A stretch of 13,195 nt of DNA, taken from Chloroflexota bacterium (lineage in GTDB: Bacteria; Chloroflexota; Limnocylindria; Limnocylindrales; CSP1-4). The notes under the pieces are model-generated. The model saw only the letters and a list, made by a program, of their open reading frames with translations. It did no database searches and was not told the DNA's origin. The stretch spans positions 1 to 13,195 of the forward strand of contig JAJYEB010000014.1 in the NCBI GenBank assembly GCA_021790375.1, written 5' to 3'. Made by a program: the position numbers and the translations under genes. Of this stretch, positions 6,837 through 13,195 are shown piece by piece (the stretch's first letter is position 1; every line of letters begins with the position of its first letter).

Positions 6837-8759
6837 ATGGAAGCCCGCGACTCGCGCGCACCGGCAGCCCGCTCGGAGGACGACCTCGAGATGCGCACGG
6901 CCACCGCCGGCGAGCGCCAACTGGGCGACTTCACGATGGCGCTCGAGGACCTGCGGCTCATCCCCCTCGCCCTGGCGATCGGCGTCATCGCGTCGGCCGT
7001 CGCGCTCGTCCTGCTCGACCTCATCGGGCTCATCACGAACCTCCTGTACTACGGGCGGCTGGACGCGAGCCTCACCTCGCCGGCACAGAACCGGCTCGGG
7101 CTGCTGTCGGTCGCGATCCCCATCGCCGGCGGCCTGGTGGTGGGAGTCATGGCTCGCTTCGGCTCCGAGCGGATCCGGGGCCACGGCATTCCGGAGGCGA
7201 TGGAGACGATCCTTGTCGGAGGGAGCCGGATCGAGCCACGCCTGGCGATCCTCAAGCCGATATCGAGCGCCATCAGCATCGGGACGGGCGGGCCGTTCGG
7301 GGCGGAAGGCCCGATCATACTGACCGGGGGCGCGTTCGGGTCGCTGGTGGCGCAGTTCTTCGCGCTGAGCGCGGCGGAGCGCAAGACCCTGCTCGTGGCG
7401 GGTGCGGCGGCCGGCATGACCGCGGTCTTCGGCACGCCGATCGCGGCGACGATGCTCGCGGTCGAGCTCCTGCTCTTCGAATGGAAGCCGCGCTCGCTCA
7501 TCCCCGTCGCGGCGGCCTCGGCCCTGGCAGCGGCAATCCGGATCGCGTTCGCGAACGCCGGGCTCGTCAGCGCCGTGCCACTGTTCCCGGTGCCGGCGCG
7601 CGCCATCCTTGACGACGCCGGGCTGCTGAGCGCGCTCGCAGTGGGGATCGCCGGCGGCCTGGCAGCGTGGCTGCTGACCGCCTGCGTCTACGGCGCGGAG
7701 GACGGCTTCAAGTGGGTGTTCGCGCGGTTCCGGCTCCACTGGATGTGGTGGCCGGCGATCGGCGGGCTCATCGTGGGGCTCGGCGGTCTCGTGGACCCGC
7801 GCGCGCTGGGCGTGGGCTACGACTCCATCCGCGCCGAGCTAGCCGGCCAGATCTCCCCGGTGGGACTCGTCACGCTGTTCGGCGTGAAGCTCGTGATCTG
7901 GGCGCTGGCGCTCGGCTCGGGCACCAGCGGAGGCGTCCTGGCGCCACTCCTGCTGATGGGCGGCGCCATCGGCGGTGTCATGTCGCCGGTCCTGCCGGGC
8001 GGATCGGAGGCGACCTGGTGCCTGATCGGCATGGCCGCGGCGCTCGCCGGCGTGACTCGCTCGCCGTTCACCGGGGTGATCTTCGCCCTTGAGCTCACCC
8101 ACGACCAGAACTCGCTCCTGCCGCTCCTCATCGCCTGCATCGCCGCGGACGCCATCAGCGTCCTCGCGCTCAAACGCTCGATCCTCACCGAGAAGGTCGC
8201 GCGTCGGGGCTTCCACGTCATGCGCGAGTACGCGGTCGATCCCCTGGAAGCGCTCTTCGTGCGCGACGTCATGCGGACCAACGTCGTATCGCTCGAGGCG
8301 ACGCGACCGCTCGCGGAGCTCGAGGCGCTGCTGGTTGACACGAAGCACGACGGCCAGCGCCTGTTCCCGGTGACCGGTCCGGATCGCGCCCTGCTCGGCG
8401 TCCTGGGCCGTCGCGAGGTCGCGCGCGCACTGGAGAGCCCATCGCAGCGGACCCTGCTGGTCGCGGACGTGATGCAGCGGCGCATGGTCGTCGCCTGGCC
8501 GGACGACACGCTGCGCAGGGCGGCGGACCGGATGGCGGGCAGCCGCGTGGGGGTGATGCCGGTCGTCGCGCGGGATGCACCGGCGGCCCTCCTCGGGCTC
8601 GTCACCACGTACGACCTCTTCCGCGCCCGCACCAGGCTCCTCGAGGAGGAGCGGCAGCGGGCGCATGTGCTCCGGCTGCGCCGCTTCACGACACTGCGAC
8701 CCCGGGTCGCGACCGCGGCGCCAGGGCCGCAGAGCGGATCCGACCGATCGGCAGGATGA
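6837..8759 (+). CDS. CLC-family chloride channel/transporter with tandem CBS domains
   Basis: A 640-aa integral membrane protein moving chloride or a similar anion. The CLC core (about 40-450) has the selectivity motif as GHGIPE (115-120), where the classic Ser is His, GAEGP (155-159) with the gating Glu at E157, and GSGTSGGVLAP (360-370). In the AVELLLFEW segment (208-216) only one Glu is at the place where proton-coupled CLCs have a Glu pair; Leu211 appears to replace the internal proton Glu, hinting at uncoupled channel behaviour, but this needs an alignment. Two cytoplasmic CBS domains follow (about 474-532 and 543-600), then a basic tail. CBS pairs often bind adenine nucleotides. ATG at 6837 gives a normal N-terminus; GGAGGG lies 10-11 bases upstream, slightly far. 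It is first in an operon with the CxxC protein and oxidoreductase and is divergent from marR. Confidence 0.95.
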   Translation: MEARDSRAPAARSEDDLEMRTATAGERQLGDFTMALEDLRLIPLALAIGVIASAVALVLLDLIGLITNLLYYGRLDASLTSPAQNRLGLLSVAIPIAGGLVVGVMARFGSERIRGHGIPEAMETILVGGSRIEPRLAILKPISSAISIGTGGPFGAEGPIILTGGAFGSLVAQFFALSAAERKTLLVAGAAAGMTAVFGTPIAATMLAVELLLFEWKPRSLIPVAAASALAAAIRIAFANAGLVSAVPLFPVPARAILDDAGLLSALAVGIAGGLAAWLLTACVYGAEDGFKWVFARFRLHWMWWPAIGGLIVGLGGLVDPRALGVGYDSIRAELAGQISPVGLVTLFGVKLVIWALALGSGTSGGVLAPLLLMGGAIGGVMSPVLPGGSEATWCLIGMAAALAGVTRSPFTGVIFALELTHDQNSLLPLLIACIAADAISVLALKRSILTEKVARRGFHVMREYAVDPLEALFVRDVMRTNVVSLEATRPLAELEALLVDTKHDGQRLFPVTGPDRALLGVLGRREVARALESPSQRTLLVADVMQRRMVVAWPDDTLRRAADRMAGSRVGVMPVVARDAPAALLGLVTTYDLFRARTRLLEEERQRAHVLRLRRFTTLRPRVATAAPGPQSGSDRSAG

Positions 8760-8827
8760 TCGCTGCCCTGACCGGCGATCCGGGTCGGCAAGGCCGGCTG
8801 CGAAGCGCAGACACACGGGGGATGAGC

Positions 8828-9061
8828 ATGGAGCCGCTGCCCTTCGACCGTGACCTACCCTGTCCGGCCTGCGGCATTCGGCTGGAGATCGTCGGCGTCT
8901 GTCGCGAGCCCCATCCCGATCTCGTGGCGTCGGGCAATCCCGGCACGCAGTCCGAGCATCTCCATGTCGCGTGCCCGGGATGTGGCTGGTCGGCGTACAT
9001 GCGGACCGCGGCAGCCGGCATGGACCACCTTCTCCGCCGTTCGCGACGGCGCCACACGTGA
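8828..9061 (+). CDS. Small CxxC (zinc-ribbon-like) protein
   Basis: A 77-aa protein with two knuckles, CPACG (C12, C15) and CPGCG (C49, C52), separated by 33 residues, which probably bind one zinc. An extra Cys25 and H44/H46 lie between them. The C-terminus is basic (LLRRSRRRH). No specific family is recognised; protein or nucleic-acid binding is plausible. ATG at 8828 is preferred because GGGGG ends six bases upstream; in-frame ATGs at 8822 and at 8756, the latter overlapping the CLC stop as ATGA, are alternatives. Its stop overlaps the GTG start of the next gene (GTGA), so the two are likely translationally coupled. Confidence 0.7.
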   Translation: MEPLPFDRDLPCPACGIRLEIVGVCREPHPDLVASGNPGTQSEHLHVACPGCGWSAYMRTAAAGMDHLLRRSRRRHT

Positions 9062-10500
9062 CGCCGGTGACCCGGATCGGCCGGCGCCATCTCGACGCGG
9101 TCGTGGTCGGGGCCGGGCCCAACGGCCTCGCCGCGGCGATCGAGCTCGCGCGGGCTGGTCGCTCGGTCAGGGTCTACGAGGCGGCGCCGACCATCGGCGG
9201 AGGCACGCGGTCCGCGGAGCTGACGCTGCCGGGGTTCGTGCACGACGTCTGCTCGGCCGTGCACCCGCTCGGGGTCGCCTCACCGTTCTTCCGGTCACTC
9301 GATCTCGCGCGCCACGGGCTTGACTGGGTGCAGCCCGACGCCCCGCTGGCACATGCGCTCGCGCCGGGCCGCAGCGTGGTCCTGGAACGGGACCCGCACG
9401 CGATGGCCGATGCGCTCGGGCGCGATTCCGCCGCCTGGGTACGTCTCTTCGGGCCGCTGGTACGGGAGTGGGAACGGCTGGTTCCGTCGCTGCTCGCGCC
9501 GGTCGTACGGCCGCCACGCCACCCGGTCCTGATGGCCCGCTTCGGGCTGCCGGCGCTCCTCCCCGCCACGACGCTCGCCGGCCTGTCGTTCCGCGGCTCG
9601 GCCGCGCGGGCGCTCTTCGGCGGGATGTCCGCCCACTCGATGGTCCCCCCGGGCCGCCCGCTCAGCGCCTCGTTCGGGCTCGTGCTCGGGGTGCTCGCCC
9701 ACGCCGTCGGCTGGCCCGTGGCGCGCGGCGGCAGCGGCAGCATCGCGGCCGCCCTGGAGGCCGAGGCGCGCGCACTCGGCGTCGAGCTCGTGACCGGGCA
9801 ACGGGTGGACTCGCTGGATGACCTGCCTCCCGCCCGCGCGGTGCTGCTCGACCTGACACCCCGCCAGGTGGCGGCGCTGGCCCGGGACCGGCTGCCGGCC
9901 GGGTACCACCGCCGGCTGGAACGGTTCCGTTACGGCCCCGGCGTGTTCAAGATCGACTGGGCGCTGGACGGACCGATCCCGTGGCGCGATCCGGGCACGG
10001 CGCGTGCCGGGACCGTCCATCTCGGCGGGCGGATCGAGGAGGTGGCCTCCGCACTGGCACGGGTGGCCGGTGGGCGCGTGCCGGAGCGGCCGTACGTGAT
10101 CCTCGTCCAGCCCACGCTCGCCGACCCGACCCGCGCGCCTGCCGGCAAGCATGTCGCATGGGCGTACTGCCACGTCCCGAGCGGCTCGACGGCCGAGATG
10201 ACCGCGGCGATCGAGGCCCAGGTCGAGCGGTTCGCCCCGGGCTTCCGCGACCTCGTCCTTGCCCGGGCGACCCGCGACGCCGCGGCGATGGAGGCGTACG
10301 ACGAGAACTACGTGGGTGGCGACATCAACGGCGGGATCCAGGACTGGCGTCAGCTGCTCTTCCGGCCCGTCGTCCGCTGGAATCCCTACACGACCCCGGC
10401 GCGCGACCTGTTCATCTGCTCGTCGTCCACGCCGCCCGGCGGTGGGGTCCACGGGATGTGCGGCCGGCATGCCGCCCGCGAGGTGCTGCGCCGCACCTGA
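9058..10500 (+). CDS. FAD-dependent oxidoreductase, phytoene-desaturase-like family
   Basis: A 480-aa flavoprotein of the NAD(P)/FAD-dependent oxidoreductase family related to phytoene dehydrogenases. The N-terminal Rossmann fold shows VVVGAGPNGLAAAIELA (15-31) for the FAD diphosphate, with E41 ending the second strand (VYEAAPTIGGGTRS). The second FAD motif is near the C-terminus, DLFICSSSTPPGGGVHGMCG, a signature of this subgroup. The middle, including SGSIAAALEAEARALGVEL (about 223-241), fits the substrate domain. No carotenoid genes are nearby, so a carotenoid substrate is not supported. The GTG start at 9058 overlaps the upstream stop by four bases and the Rossmann fold begins 14 residues later, as expected; a GTG at 9067 is an alternative. 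It is last in the CLC operon. Function in the operon is unknown. Confidence 0.93.
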   Translation: MTPVTRIGRRHLDAVVVGAGPNGLAAAIELARAGRSVRVYEAAPTIGGGTRSAELTLPGFVHDVCSAVHPLGVASPFFRSLDLARHGLDWVQPDAPLAHALAPGRSVVLERDPHAMADALGRDSAAWVRLFGPLVREWERLVPSLLAPVVRPPRHPVLMARFGLPALLPATTLAGLSFRGSAARALFGGMSAHSMVPPGRPLSASFGLVLGVLAHAVGWPVARGGSGSIAAALEAEARALGVELVTGQRVDSLDDLPPARAVLLDLTPRQVAALARDRLPAGYHRRLERFRYGPGVFKIDWALDGPIPWRDPGTARAGTVHLGGRIEEVASALARVAGGRVPERPYVILVQPTLADPTRAPAGKHVAWAYCHVPSGSTAEMTAAIEAQVERFAPGFRDLVLARATRDAAAMEAYDENYVGGDINGGIQDWRQLLFRPVVRWNPYTTPARDLFICSSSTPPGGGVHGMCGRHAAREVLRRT

Positions 10501-10715
10501 GCCGGCTGGGCCGACATCGACTCCTGCGGGGTCGAGGGACCCGAGCCGGCGAATAAGAAGTGGTTGTCGGCCGGGTAGACGCGGATCGTCACGTACGGGC
10601 GGCCGGACAGAGCCGCCTGCCAGCGTGCCAGATCGTCGGCCACGGTCGCCTGGTAATCGCGACCGCCCCGAAGCAGGAGCGCTAACGTTCCTGGTACGAG
10701 CTTGTCGACCCACCC
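10501..10715 (-). pseudogene. C-terminal remnant of an alpha/beta hydrolase
   Basis: Reading the minus strand from 10715 down gives WVDKLVPGTLALLLRGGRD, then YQATVADDLARWQAALSGR, then PYVTIRVYPADNHFLFAGS and GPSTPQE. This matches the last part of dienelactone-hydrolase/esterase-type alpha/beta hydrolases: the strand before the acidic residue (GGRDYQ), the helix DDLARWQAAL, and the catalytic-His loop (YPxxNH, then GPSTPxE). The N-terminal two thirds, including the nucleophile elbow, are absent. Similarity fades after GPSTPQE as the frame enters the antisense of the oxidoreductase gene. The only start codon is an internal GTG at 10643, with no upstream start in frame back to the SIMPL-gene stop. 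This is a decayed gene fragment, possibly cut by an old deletion. Confidence 0.65.
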
Positions 10716-10826
10716 GGTTGATCGCCCGAGGCGGTGCCGTCGTGGACCGGCCTGGGGGCCGCACGGCGATCGGTCGCCGCTCCCTGGCGGTCGGGATCGG
10801 TCGCGGGCGAAACGAGCGGAATCGGA
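10716..10826. other. Spacer without recognisable gene
   Basis: Together with the hydrolase remnant this makes up the 326 bp between the oxidoreductase and the SIMPL-like gene, which converge. The frame continues open from the remnant up to the SIMPL stop codon but shows no further hydrolase similarity. No clear hairpin followed by a T-run is visible for either convergent gene. Confidence 0.6.
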
Positions 10827-11405
10827 TCAGGCCACGCGGTAGGCGACGGTCACCGACACGCTGAGCGTCTGCGGGTAGACGGGCTGGGGCACAGTCGGCG
10901 GCGTGACCGGCAGGGTGGGCCCTCCACCCGGAGCCGCGACCGCATAGGGCACGGGCCCGTAGGGGGACACCGAGGCGCTCACCGAGAGCACCCCGCTGAT
11001 CGACAGCCCAGTCGCCGACGCGATCTCGGCCGCCTGCGCCCTGGCGTCGGCGAGAGCGGCCGCGAGGGCGGTCTGCTGCGCGGCGGCGCGGCCCGACCCG
11101 TCGCTCCTCATGTCCGCCTGCCCGACTCCGGTCACCACGATGGTGTGGTCGGGCGCGATCCCCGGAGACCCCGGGAAGTACGGGTAGGCGATGGCGGTGC
11201 CCGACGACGCCACCGACGCCCCGATCGTCGCCACCGGTGCCGCAGCGGGTGCCCCGATGGCGGCGCCACCCGAGAGGGGACTCGGCGCGGCCGAGGGTGT
11301 CGTGGCGGCCGCCCGGCCCGGCTGGGCCAGGCCCGCGCCCACGAGCAGGCCCACGGCGAGGCCGAGGGCCGCCCCTGTCCCAAGGAAGCGTGACGTGCTG
11401 GACAT
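10827..11405 (-). CDS. Secreted SIMPL (DUF541)-like protein, possibly half-length
   Basis: A 192-aa exported protein. Residues 1-33 form a Sec-type signal peptide (short polar start, hydrophobic GTGAALGLAVGLLVGAGLA, then a small-residue site). An Ala/Pro/Ser linker runs to about residue 85. The part HTIVVTGVGQADM, then ALAAALADARAQAAEIASATG, then ISGVLSVSASVSP and a final SVSVTVAYRVA, resembles SIMPL/DUF541 domains, which sit outside the membrane and have poorly known roles. The middle of the usual domain seems missing, so only about half of it is present and the family call is moderate. ATG at 11405 has AGGAG eight bases upstream and places the signal peptide exactly at the start. It stands alone, convergent with the oxidoreductase gene and divergent from the BTAD regulator. 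Confidence 0.7.
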   Translation of the reverse strand: MSSTSRFLGTGAALGLAVGLLVGAGLAQPGRAAATTPSAAPSPLSGGAAIGAPAAAPVATIGASVASSGTAIAYPYFPGSPGIAPDHTIVVTGVGQADMRSDGSGRAAAQQTALAAALADARAQAAEIASATGLSISGVLSVSASVSPYGPVPYAVAAPGGGPTLPVTPPTVPQPVYPQTLSVSVTVAYRVA

Positions 11406-11802
11406 GGCTGGTGCTCCTGTGCGGCAGGCTCGACCCCGTGCAGTGCCTGCAGTCAGCCAGACGACCCGCGGCGTCCGCTGGTTCCCGCAGGCCCGCGGCG
11501 TGCCGCCGGTGCGCCCACTGCCGGCGACATCGTCGGCCGCGACCACGATCCCCTCCACGGCGACACCGGCGACCCCGAGCGGCATGAGCCCGCGTGACTC
11601 GCCCAGGAGGTTGGCGGTGGCCCATTCGATCACGAGCTCGCCAGGCTGTGCAACGCCCGCGGTCCAACGCAGCCTCGAGCCCCAGCCGGCCCGGGCTGAG
11701 CAGAATCCGGCCGAATGGCTGTTGGCCGGGAGCGTCCGCGGGCCTACGATCCTCGCGCCCCCAGGGGCGTGGCGGAAGGGCTCTCGGGGGCGGGGGGATT
11801 CC
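11406..11802. other. Divergent intergenic region between the SIMPL-like and BTAD genes
   Basis: About 400 bp with no gene that I can support. The minus strand stays open through it, in frame with the SIMPL gene, but the translation resembles nothing I know and would bury the signal peptide. The right end holds the promoter listed below. Between promoter and start, CGCCC-CCAG-GGGCG (about 11756-11769) could form a small leader hairpin, and GGGGGGAT before 11803 is the ribosome site. Confidence 0.6.
11707..11750 (+). promoter_or_regulatory. Promoter and palindromic operator candidate of the BTAD/nSTAND1 gene
   Basis: TTGGCC (11722-11727) and TACGAT (11745-11750) form a -35/-10 pair with an ideal 17-bp spacer, about 50 bp before the start codon. 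An imperfect palindrome, CCGGCC (11707-11712) and GGCCGG (11724-11729), overlaps the -35 box. A factor bound there would be placed to block or recruit RNA polymerase; autoregulation by the SARP-type protein is possible. Confidence 0.5.
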
Positions 11803-13195
11803 ATGCAGTTCCGCGTCCTGGGCCCAATCCAGGTCGTCGAGGACGGCAACACGCTCGCGGTCGCCGCCGGCCACCAGCGTGCCCTGCTCGCCCTCCTCCT
11901 GCTCCACGTCAACCGGGTGGTGACCACCGACCGGATCCTCGACGAGCTGTGGGGCGACAACCCGCCGGAGACGGGGGCGAAGACGGTCGCCTTCCACGTT
12001 TCCCGCCTGCGCGATGCCCTGCGGCCCTCGCGCACCCCCGGCGAGACCGACGGCGTCGTCGCGACCGCCCCCGGCGGGTACATGCTGCGCGCGGTACCGG
12101 ACCAGATCGACGCGTGTCGCTTCGAGCGGCTGGCGCTCGAGGGGCGGCAGCTGCTCCGCGACGACCCGGAGGCGGCGCGCACGCGTTTCGCGAATGCGCT
12201 GGGCATGTGGCACGGAGAGCCATACGCGGAGCTGGCAGACGCGGCCTTCCTGCAGCCGGAGATCCGGCGTCTCGAGGAGTTGCGCCTGCAGGTGACCGAG
12301 GATCGGTTCGGCGCCGATCTCGCGCTCGGGCGGCACGCCGACGTGATCGACGAGCTGACCGTGCTCGTCGACGAGCATCCGTTGCGCGAGCACGCGCGCG
12401 GCCAGCTCATGGTCGCCCTGTACCGCGCCGGGCGCCAGGCGGAGGCGCTGCGCACGTACGCCGCAGGCCGGCAGCTCCTGGCCGAGGAGCTCGGCATCGA
12501 TCCCGGCCCGGAGCTCCAGCAGATCGAGGGACGGGTGCTGCGCCAGGATCCACGCCTGGACCCGCCCGCGCGTCATCATGTCGTCCGCAATCCGTACAAG
12601 GGGCTGCGGCCGTTCGAGGAGCGGGACAGCGCGGACTTCTTCGGGCGTGAGGCGCTCGTCGCGCGCCTCGTCGCGCGGCTGGCAGAGGCGCAGCGTCGGG
12701 GCCGGCTGCTTGCAGTCGTCGGGCCCAGCGGCTGCGGCAAGTCCAGCGCCGTGCGAGCCGGCCTGCTCCCGGCACTGCGTCGCGGGGAGATCCCCGGCAG
12801 CGAGCGCTGGGCGTTCGGCGTCATGCAACCCGGCACACGCCCGTTCCGCGAGCTCGCGGCGGCCCTGCGGGTCCTGATGCCCGACAGTGCCGATGGGCTG
12901 GAGCATCGCGTGCGCGAGCCGGGCGGACTGGCTCGCGAGCTTCGGGCCGGCCTTGACGCACCACTCGTGCTCGTCGTCGACCAGTGCGAGGAGCTCTTCT
13001 CGCTCTCCCCTGCGGACGATCGTGACGCGTTCTGCGCGGCGCTCGTCGACGCTCTGTCGGCCGCCGATGGGCGGCTGCTCGTGGTCGCGGCACTGCGCGC
13101 CGACTATCTCGGCGGGCCGCTCCTGGTGCCCGGGGTCGGGGAACTGATCCGGACCGGGACCGAGATCGTGACGCCGATGACGCGCGACGAGCTGG
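11803..13195 (+). CDS. BTAD/SARP-type regulator fused to an nSTAND1 NTPase (runs off window)
   Basis: The first 464 codons of a large AfsR/SARP-like regulator. Residues 1-97 are the OmpR/PhoB-type winged helix (MQFRVLGPIQV, then RALLALLLLHVNRVVTTDRI, LWG, and HVSRLRDAL). Residues 100-247 are the bacterial transcriptional activation domain with TPR-like helices (CRFERLALEGRQLL, then WHGEPYAE, and ELGIDPGPELQQIE). NPYKGLRPFEERDSADFFGR (263-282) is the classic nSTAND1 entry. The NTPase follows, with Walker A GPSGCGKSS (307-315) and Walker B LVLVVDQCEELF (388-399; D393, E396). Members usually end in WD40 or TPR repeats that sense a ligand, but that part is outside the window. Such proteins act as NTP-driven signal switches on transcription and some STANDs serve in phage defence. 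ATG at 11803 matches the family start and follows GGGGGGAT. Its target is unknown. Confidence 0.93.
   Translation, partial: MQFRVLGPIQVVEDGNTLAVAAGHQRALLALLLLHVNRVVTTDRILDELWGDNPPETGAKTVAFHVSRLRDALRPSRTPGETDGVVATAPGGYMLRAVPDQIDACRFERLALEGRQLLRDDPEAARTRFANALGMWHGEPYAELADAAFLQPEIRRLEELRLQVTEDRFGADLALGRHADVIDELTVLVDEHPLREHARGQLMVALYRAGRQAEALRTYAAGRQLLAEELGIDPGPELQQIEGRVLRQDPRLDPPARHHVVRNPYKGLRPFEERDSADFFGREALVARLVARLAEAQRRGRLLAVVGPSGCGKSSAVRAGLLPALRRGEIPGSERWAFGVMQPGTRPFRELAAALRVLMPDSADGLEHRVREPGGLARELRAGLDAPLVLVVDQCEELFSLSPADDRDAFCAALVDALSAADGRLLVVAALRADYLGGPLLVPGVGELIRTGTEIVTPMTRDEL

Noticed and set aside
9295..12906. A 1203-codon open frame on the minus strand
   Set aside because: It spans the antisense of the oxidoreductase and BTAD genes and an alternative frame of the SIMPL gene; low-complexity translation with no domain.
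1..13195. CRISPR arrays, tRNA/rRNA genes, IS elements, attachment sites
   Set aside because: No regularly spaced repeats, tRNA-like arms, transposase motifs or terminal inverted repeats were found by eye on either strand.

Overview
The window is about 13.2 kb of very GC-rich bacterial DNA (roughly 70% G+C by eye). Coding is dense, start codons are ATG or GTG, and every strand carries long spurious antisense reading frames. The gene content points to a soil- or sediment-type bacterium such as a high-GC Chloroflexota (Limnocylindria-like) or an Actinomycetota: a Ku/LigD end-joining set, a BTAD regulator fused to an nSTAND1 NTPase, a CLC channel with tandem CBS domains, and a GGGVHGMCG-type flavin oxidoreductase. 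This assignment is an inference from gene families; there is no rRNA or other phylogenetic marker in the window.

Left part (1-5327), all on the minus strand. Read in transcription order it holds ligD (896 aa, order phosphoesterase-ligase-polymerase), ku (304 aa), a 225-aa paralogue of the ligase adenylation domain in which every nucleotidyl-transfer motif is degraded, and the first 185 codons of an imidazolonepropionase/prolidase-like amidohydrolase that leaves the window. LigD and Ku together make a bacterial non-homologous end-joining machine. The dead ligase-like protein beside them is the most unusual gene here.

Middle part (5328-10500). A control region with AT-rich direct repeats separates ligD from two small plus-strand genes: a Trp/Gly-rich hydrophilic 80-aa protein and an 89-aa small membrane protein. 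These converge on a MarR-family regulator. marR diverges from a plus-strand operon of a CLC chloride channel, a small CxxC protein and an FAD-dependent oxidoreductase. The last two overlap by a GTGA stop/start. Short CAATAGTTG / CAACAAC motifs recur in the marR-CLC and ligD upstream regions, so one regulator might touch both; this is a hypothesis.

Right part (10501-13195). A 0.33-kb spacer carries the minus-strand remnant of the C-terminal end of an alpha/beta hydrolase. A secreted SIMPL-like protein follows on the minus strand. After a 397-bp spacer with a good sigma70-type promoter, a BTAD/nSTAND1 regulator starts on the plus strand and runs off the end of the window after 464 codons. I see no tRNA, rRNA, CRISPR array, IS element or convincing intrinsic terminator.
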